DNA of 42,797 nucleotides from Bacteroidales bacterium (GTDB lineage Bacteria > Bacteroidota > Bacteroidia > Bacteroidales > Bacteroidaceae). The stretch covers positions 1 to 42,797 of the forward strand of contig SFID01000002.1 in the NCBI GenBank assembly GCA_004555425.1, given 5' to 3'. The notes beneath the pieces were generated by a model, which saw nothing but the letters and a program-made list of their open reading frames with translations, made no database searches and was not told where the DNA came from. A program made the translations under genes and the position numbers. Positions 40,440 through 42,797 of this stretch are shown one piece after another; within the stretch, counting starts at the first letter, position 1; every line of letters starts with the position of its first letter.

Positions 40440-41399
40440 CTAGTACTTCAGAATCTGGTCGGGACGAATGCTTCCTGGATTCTTGATGTGGTTGATTTCG
40501 CAGAGTTTTTCTACGGAGAGTCCGAGGCGTCCTGCGATGCTCATCAAGCTTTCGCCTTTCTTTACCTTATAATAGCGTGTACCAGCGGGAGCGGTTGAAA
40601 CGGCGGCTACAGGAGCGGGCGTTTCCTTTGTTGTGTTACGCTTTTCTTCCTGCGTTGCTGGTGTTGTGACCTTGTTGGACTGGCTTCTTGATGCGATGTG
40701 TTTGCGATTTTTCGCCTTGTTGAAGACGTAGTAGTCGCCTCTCACGTCGCCTGCCTTGAAGTCGAAAATCAGTGCGGGGTCAATGGCTTCGCCCATAATA
40801 CGGGTTTCGAAATGGAGGTGGCTACCGAAGGAGCGTCCCGTGTTGCCTGCCAATCCGATGGGGTCGCCAGCTTTCACTTCGCGGTTGACGCTGGTGAGGT
40901 GCTTGGAGAGGTGGCCGTAGATAGTTTCAAGGCCGTTATGGTGGCGGATGACAACATAATTGCCATAGCCACCGCCTTCATATCTCACCACGCGTACTTT
41001 TCCGCTGAAGGCTGCACGAACGGTGTCGCCTGTATAGGCTTTGATATCAACACCTTTGTGCATTCGGCGGAAGCGGGGGCGGTAGCCGAAATTGCTGGTT
41101 ACAACACGATGGTGGATGGGCATAGCAAAATCTCGCAAGTCGATTTTGAAGTTCTCGGGTACAGCGGCTTCCGAGTAGCAGTGGGCGTACTGGGTGTTCC
41201 AATTAGAATAGAGCCCATTGCCATCGTCAGCGCTTTTAGCTTCTTCAATCTGAAGGTGCTTCAAAGAAATAGAATCTACGGCTTTCAGCTGGCGGTCAAT
41301 CGGAGCTTGACTGGCCAACAGGTCTTGTCCGTAGGCGGAAATTGTCAGAGCGCCCAAGAAGAGGGATGCTGAGATTTTCCGAAGGGTTGAAAAGTGCAT
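40440..41399 (-). CDS. M23 family metallopeptidase with LysM domain
   Basis: The 319-residue secreted protein probably cuts peptidoglycan cross-links, or activates other cell-wall enzymes, in the periplasm. It has a signal peptide (1-24) and an M23 (LytM) domain at about 95-210. The zinc and catalytic residues are H114 and D118 (RMHKGVDI), H163 (YGH) and H194/H196 (SHLHFE). All are present, so it should be active rather than an EnvC-like activator. A Lys, Thr and Pro-rich linker follows, and a LysM domain at about 274-319 (YKVKKGESLMSIAGRLG) binds glycan. The order peptidase then LysM at the C-terminus is common in Bacteroidetes. A promoter element TAATTTTG lies at 41428-41435. Confidence 0.93.
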   Translation of the reverse strand: MHFSTLRKISASLFLGALTISAYGQDLLASQAPIDRQLKAVDSISLKHLQIEEAKSADDGNGLYSNWNTQYAHCYSEAAVPENFKIDLRDFAMPIHHRVVTSNFGYRPRFRRMHKGVDIKAYTGDTVRAAFSGKVRVVRYEGGGYGNYVVIRHHNGLETIYGHLSKHLTSVNREVKAGDPIGLAGNTGRSFGSHLHFETRIMGEAIDPALIFDFKAGDVRGDYYVFNKAKNRKHIASRSQSNKVTTPATQEEKRNTTKETPAPVAAVSTAPAGTRYYKVKKGESLMSIAGRLGLSVEKLCEINHIKNPGSIRPDQILKY

Positions 41400-41427
41400 T
41401 GGCGTAAAATATTTTGATTTACAGCTG

Positions 41428-41435
41428 CAAAATTA
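41428..41435 (-). promoter_or_regulatory. -7 promoter element of the M23 peptidase gene
   Basis: On the minus strand this reads TAATTTTG, a TAnnTTTG match about 30 bp before the ATG at 41399. Confidence 0.5.
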
Positions 41436-41615
41436 GTCATTTTTCGGGAGTTAGCCAAAGGTTACCCTTCTAATTATCAATTAAAAAAGCTAAAGACATG
41501 CGTTATTTGTGGGCTAGAACTGCTCACCTTTGCCTCCTCATAGACGTTTTCGGCAGAGTGGGCTGTATTGCTGAATCTGTGTGTCCGAGAGGCTTGTGAC
41601 AAAGTAAGTGCAAGA

Positions 41616-42152
41616 TTATTGTGAGCAATTCAAACAACCCTTCTTGGCAAGAATCACTTCCAGCCCAAGCAAGAATCTTTTCTTATCTAGTCCGCCAGTG
41701 TAGCCCGTCAGGGACTGATTGTTACCAATCACACGATGGCAGGGAATTAGGATGTCAATCCCATTAGCACCAATAGCCTGTGCAACAGCTCTGACACCCT
41801 TTGGATTGCCGATGGCCTGTGCGATTTCCCCATAAGTCATTGTTTCTCCGTATGGTATTTCCTGTAATGTCTTCCAAACCTGGAGCTGAAAATCTGTTCC
41901 TACGGGGTGCAGCGGAATCTCAAACACCTTGCGATTGCCCGCAAAATATTCATCCAGTTGCCTTCGGGTGCGCTCTAGAATAGGAGAATCATCCATTCTA
42001 AAATCAGCAAGGATAGCCCGCTTTATTCTTTGCAAGTTGCGCTCGGCACAAGGCATTCCGTGCCAGTCACACAGACATAGCTCATTGCCTATGGATGCTA
42101 GGATGAGTTCCCCGCATGGTGACTGGTAAGTTTGTAAGCAAATCATTTGCAT
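41616..42152 (-). CDS. ogt: Methylated-DNA-[protein]-cysteine S-methyltransferase
   Basis: This 178-residue suicide enzyme repairs O6-methylguanine by moving the alkyl group to its own cysteine. The acceptor is C138 in IPCHRVIG. FQLQVWKTLQEIPYGETMTYG (about 88-108, written here in part) and the arginine-finger stretch PKGVRAVAQAIGAN (117-130) are typical. An N-terminal ribonuclease-like domain (about 1-80) precedes it, as in Ogt. There is no Ada-type DNA-binding or zinc domain, so it is Ogt-like rather than Ada. The start may be the ATG at 42152 or at 42146. It ends with three cysteines in its last 35 residues region, of which two (CLNC) are near the C-terminus. Confidence 0.95.
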   Translation of the reverse strand: MQMICLQTYQSPCGELILASIGNELCLCDWHGMPCAERNLQRIKRAILADFRMDDSPILERTRRQLDEYFAGNRKVFEIPLHPVGTDFQLQVWKTLQEIPYGETMTYGEIAQAIGNPKGVRAVAQAIGANGIDILIPCHRVIGNNQSLTGYTGGLDKKRFLLGLEVILAKKGCLNCSQ

Positions 42153-42260
42153 GGTGTGAGATTTTTGTTTAATCGGACTGTCTGTCCTCTCCTTATATAA
42201 TAGGCGGAACGCTTACGTTGCGTTCTGTTGCGGCAGGTTTCATTCGCTGCGGCTTGTTTT

Positions 42261-42308
42261 CGTTGCGTCGCGCTAGCGGTTCGCGCGCACCGCGGGCGCG
42301 ACGCAACG
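42261..42308. repeat. GC-rich perfect hairpin
   Basis: CGTTGCGTCGCGC (42261-42273) pairs perfectly with 42296-42308. Inside, GCGGT and ACCGC extend the stem. It is far more GC-rich than its surroundings and has no T-run. It lies in the 450-bp gap upstream of the methyltransferase gene, where no gene is supported. Confidence 0.7.
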
Positions 42309-42568
42309 ACTATCTGCCTTGGAAAAACAATAAAAGCGTCAATAGGACTGAATCTCTGGCACGACTATTCGCGACAGCCTTGCAAATATAAGAAAAACTT
42401 CTGGAGGGTGTGTCTGTTCGTTGTATCTCTGCTCTATATTGAAGAACACGCTATGGGTACTATAAAGAAATCCATGAGGATTCCATAAGCTGTGATACTC
42501 TTATCGAGCTTTTGAATGCCACCCTCCACGCTCGCCTATAAATATAACACCAGGCAACCCCTCGCTGC

Positions 42569-42703
42569 TGCAAATCGCTGCATTTTAACGTTTGGAGGAA
42601 TGTTGCGAAGTGTTAACGTGATTTGGATTTTGCAAGAAAATGGTTTATCTTTGTACTAGCGAAGAGGAGAGAGCCCATAAACAGCGGGTTTTCTCCTCTT
42701 CTT
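42569..42703 (+). ncRNA. Candidate mini-transcript: promoter plus terminator hairpin (copy 2)
   Basis: TTTG (42622-42625) and TATCTTTG (42646-42653), 20 bp apart, form a promoter. The hairpin 42664-42698 (13-bp stem with two G-U pairs) and TTCTT follow. The upstream 75 bp share blocks with copy 1 at 25785: TGCAAA, TTTTAAC, TGTTAA, GATTTGGATTT and AAGAAAATG or GAGAAAATG. The predicted RNA is about 45 nt. A group II intron begins at the end of its T-run. Confidence 0.6.
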
Positions 42704-42797
42704 GTTCGCCCAGCATGGGCATACTCTAACGGGTGCAAGTCCCTAAGCCGCCCTGATAACGGGAAGGCTACAGCCAAAGACAAGGGTGTCCGTGGCG
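42704..42797 (+). mobile_element. Group II intron, 5' end (cut by the window edge)
   Basis: The sequence from GTTCGCCCAGCATGGGC onward, with TAACGGGTGCAAGTCCC, CTGATAACGGGAAGGCT and CAAGGGTGTCCGTGGCG, is the characteristic start of domain I of a bacterial group II intron. The canonical 5' GTGYG appears here as GTTCG. These self-splicing retroelements normally encode a reverse transcriptase/maturase, which would lie beyond 42797. It sits directly behind a terminator hairpin, a site preferred by some intron classes. The class cannot be assigned from 94 bases. Confidence 0.8.

Noticed and set aside
42228..42488. Small frame over the GC-rich hairpin
   Set aside because: Its N-terminal half is simply the translated hairpin, with no family resemblance.

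Overview
The window looks like a chromosomal segment of a Bacteroidales bacterium, most likely Prevotellaceae or a close relative. Three things point there. First, type IX secretion genes porU and porV sit next to ispF. Second, families typical of this order are present (GGGtGRT protein, DUF3078, DUF4296, a DksA without zinc-finger cysteines, the glutamate-synthase fusion). Third, many promoters match the Bacteroidetes pattern TTTG/TTG - 19-20 bp - TAnnTTTG. No rRNA or tRNA gene was seen.

Layout. 1-2.3 kb: a repeat fragment, an acyltransferase-3 membrane protein and a ROK sugar kinase, all on the minus strand. 2.3-7.4 kb: repeats, then a minus-strand redox block made of GGGtGRT protein, Fe-S scaffold-like protein and an NfnAB-like fusion flavoprotein. 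7.4-15.6 kb (plus): DUF3078 protein, a degenerate FAH-fold protein, porU, porV and ispF, ending in a strong terminator. 15.7-18.3 kb: BASS-type transporter and guanine deaminase, facing each other across a 59-bp inverted repeat and a 26-bp repeat array, then a repeat-rich non-coding stretch. 18.2-24.3 kb (minus): ileS, dksA, lspA, DUF4296 lipoprotein and a small conserved protein, with hairpins after ileS and dksA. 24-27 kb: mostly non-coding, holding fluC, a 33-bp tandem repeat, a promoter-terminator mini-transcript and a 650-bp composite inverted repeat array. 27.0-35.0 kb (plus): clpC-like, rfbC, lepA, ftsE-like, lysC and lysA. 35.3-38.9 kb (plus): thrS, infC, rpmI and rplT, closed by twin terminators. 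39.1-42.2 kb (minus): QueD-like protein with a zinc ribbon, thioredoxin, M23/LysM peptidase and an O6-methylguanine methyltransferase. 42.2-42.8 kb: a GC-rich hairpin, a second copy of the mini-transcript, and the 5' end of a group II intron cut off by the window edge.

Working together: PorU and PorV attach type IX secreted proteins to the cell surface, while LspA matures lipoproteins such as the DUF4296 protein. IleS, ThrS, IF-3, L35, L20 and LepA serve translation. LysC and LysA open and close the lysine/diaminopimelate pathway. The most unusual content is non-coding: several families of palindromic or tandem repeats fill nearly every intergenic gap, and two related 130-bp loci look like a family of very short terminator-only transcripts, one of which has become a group II intron target.
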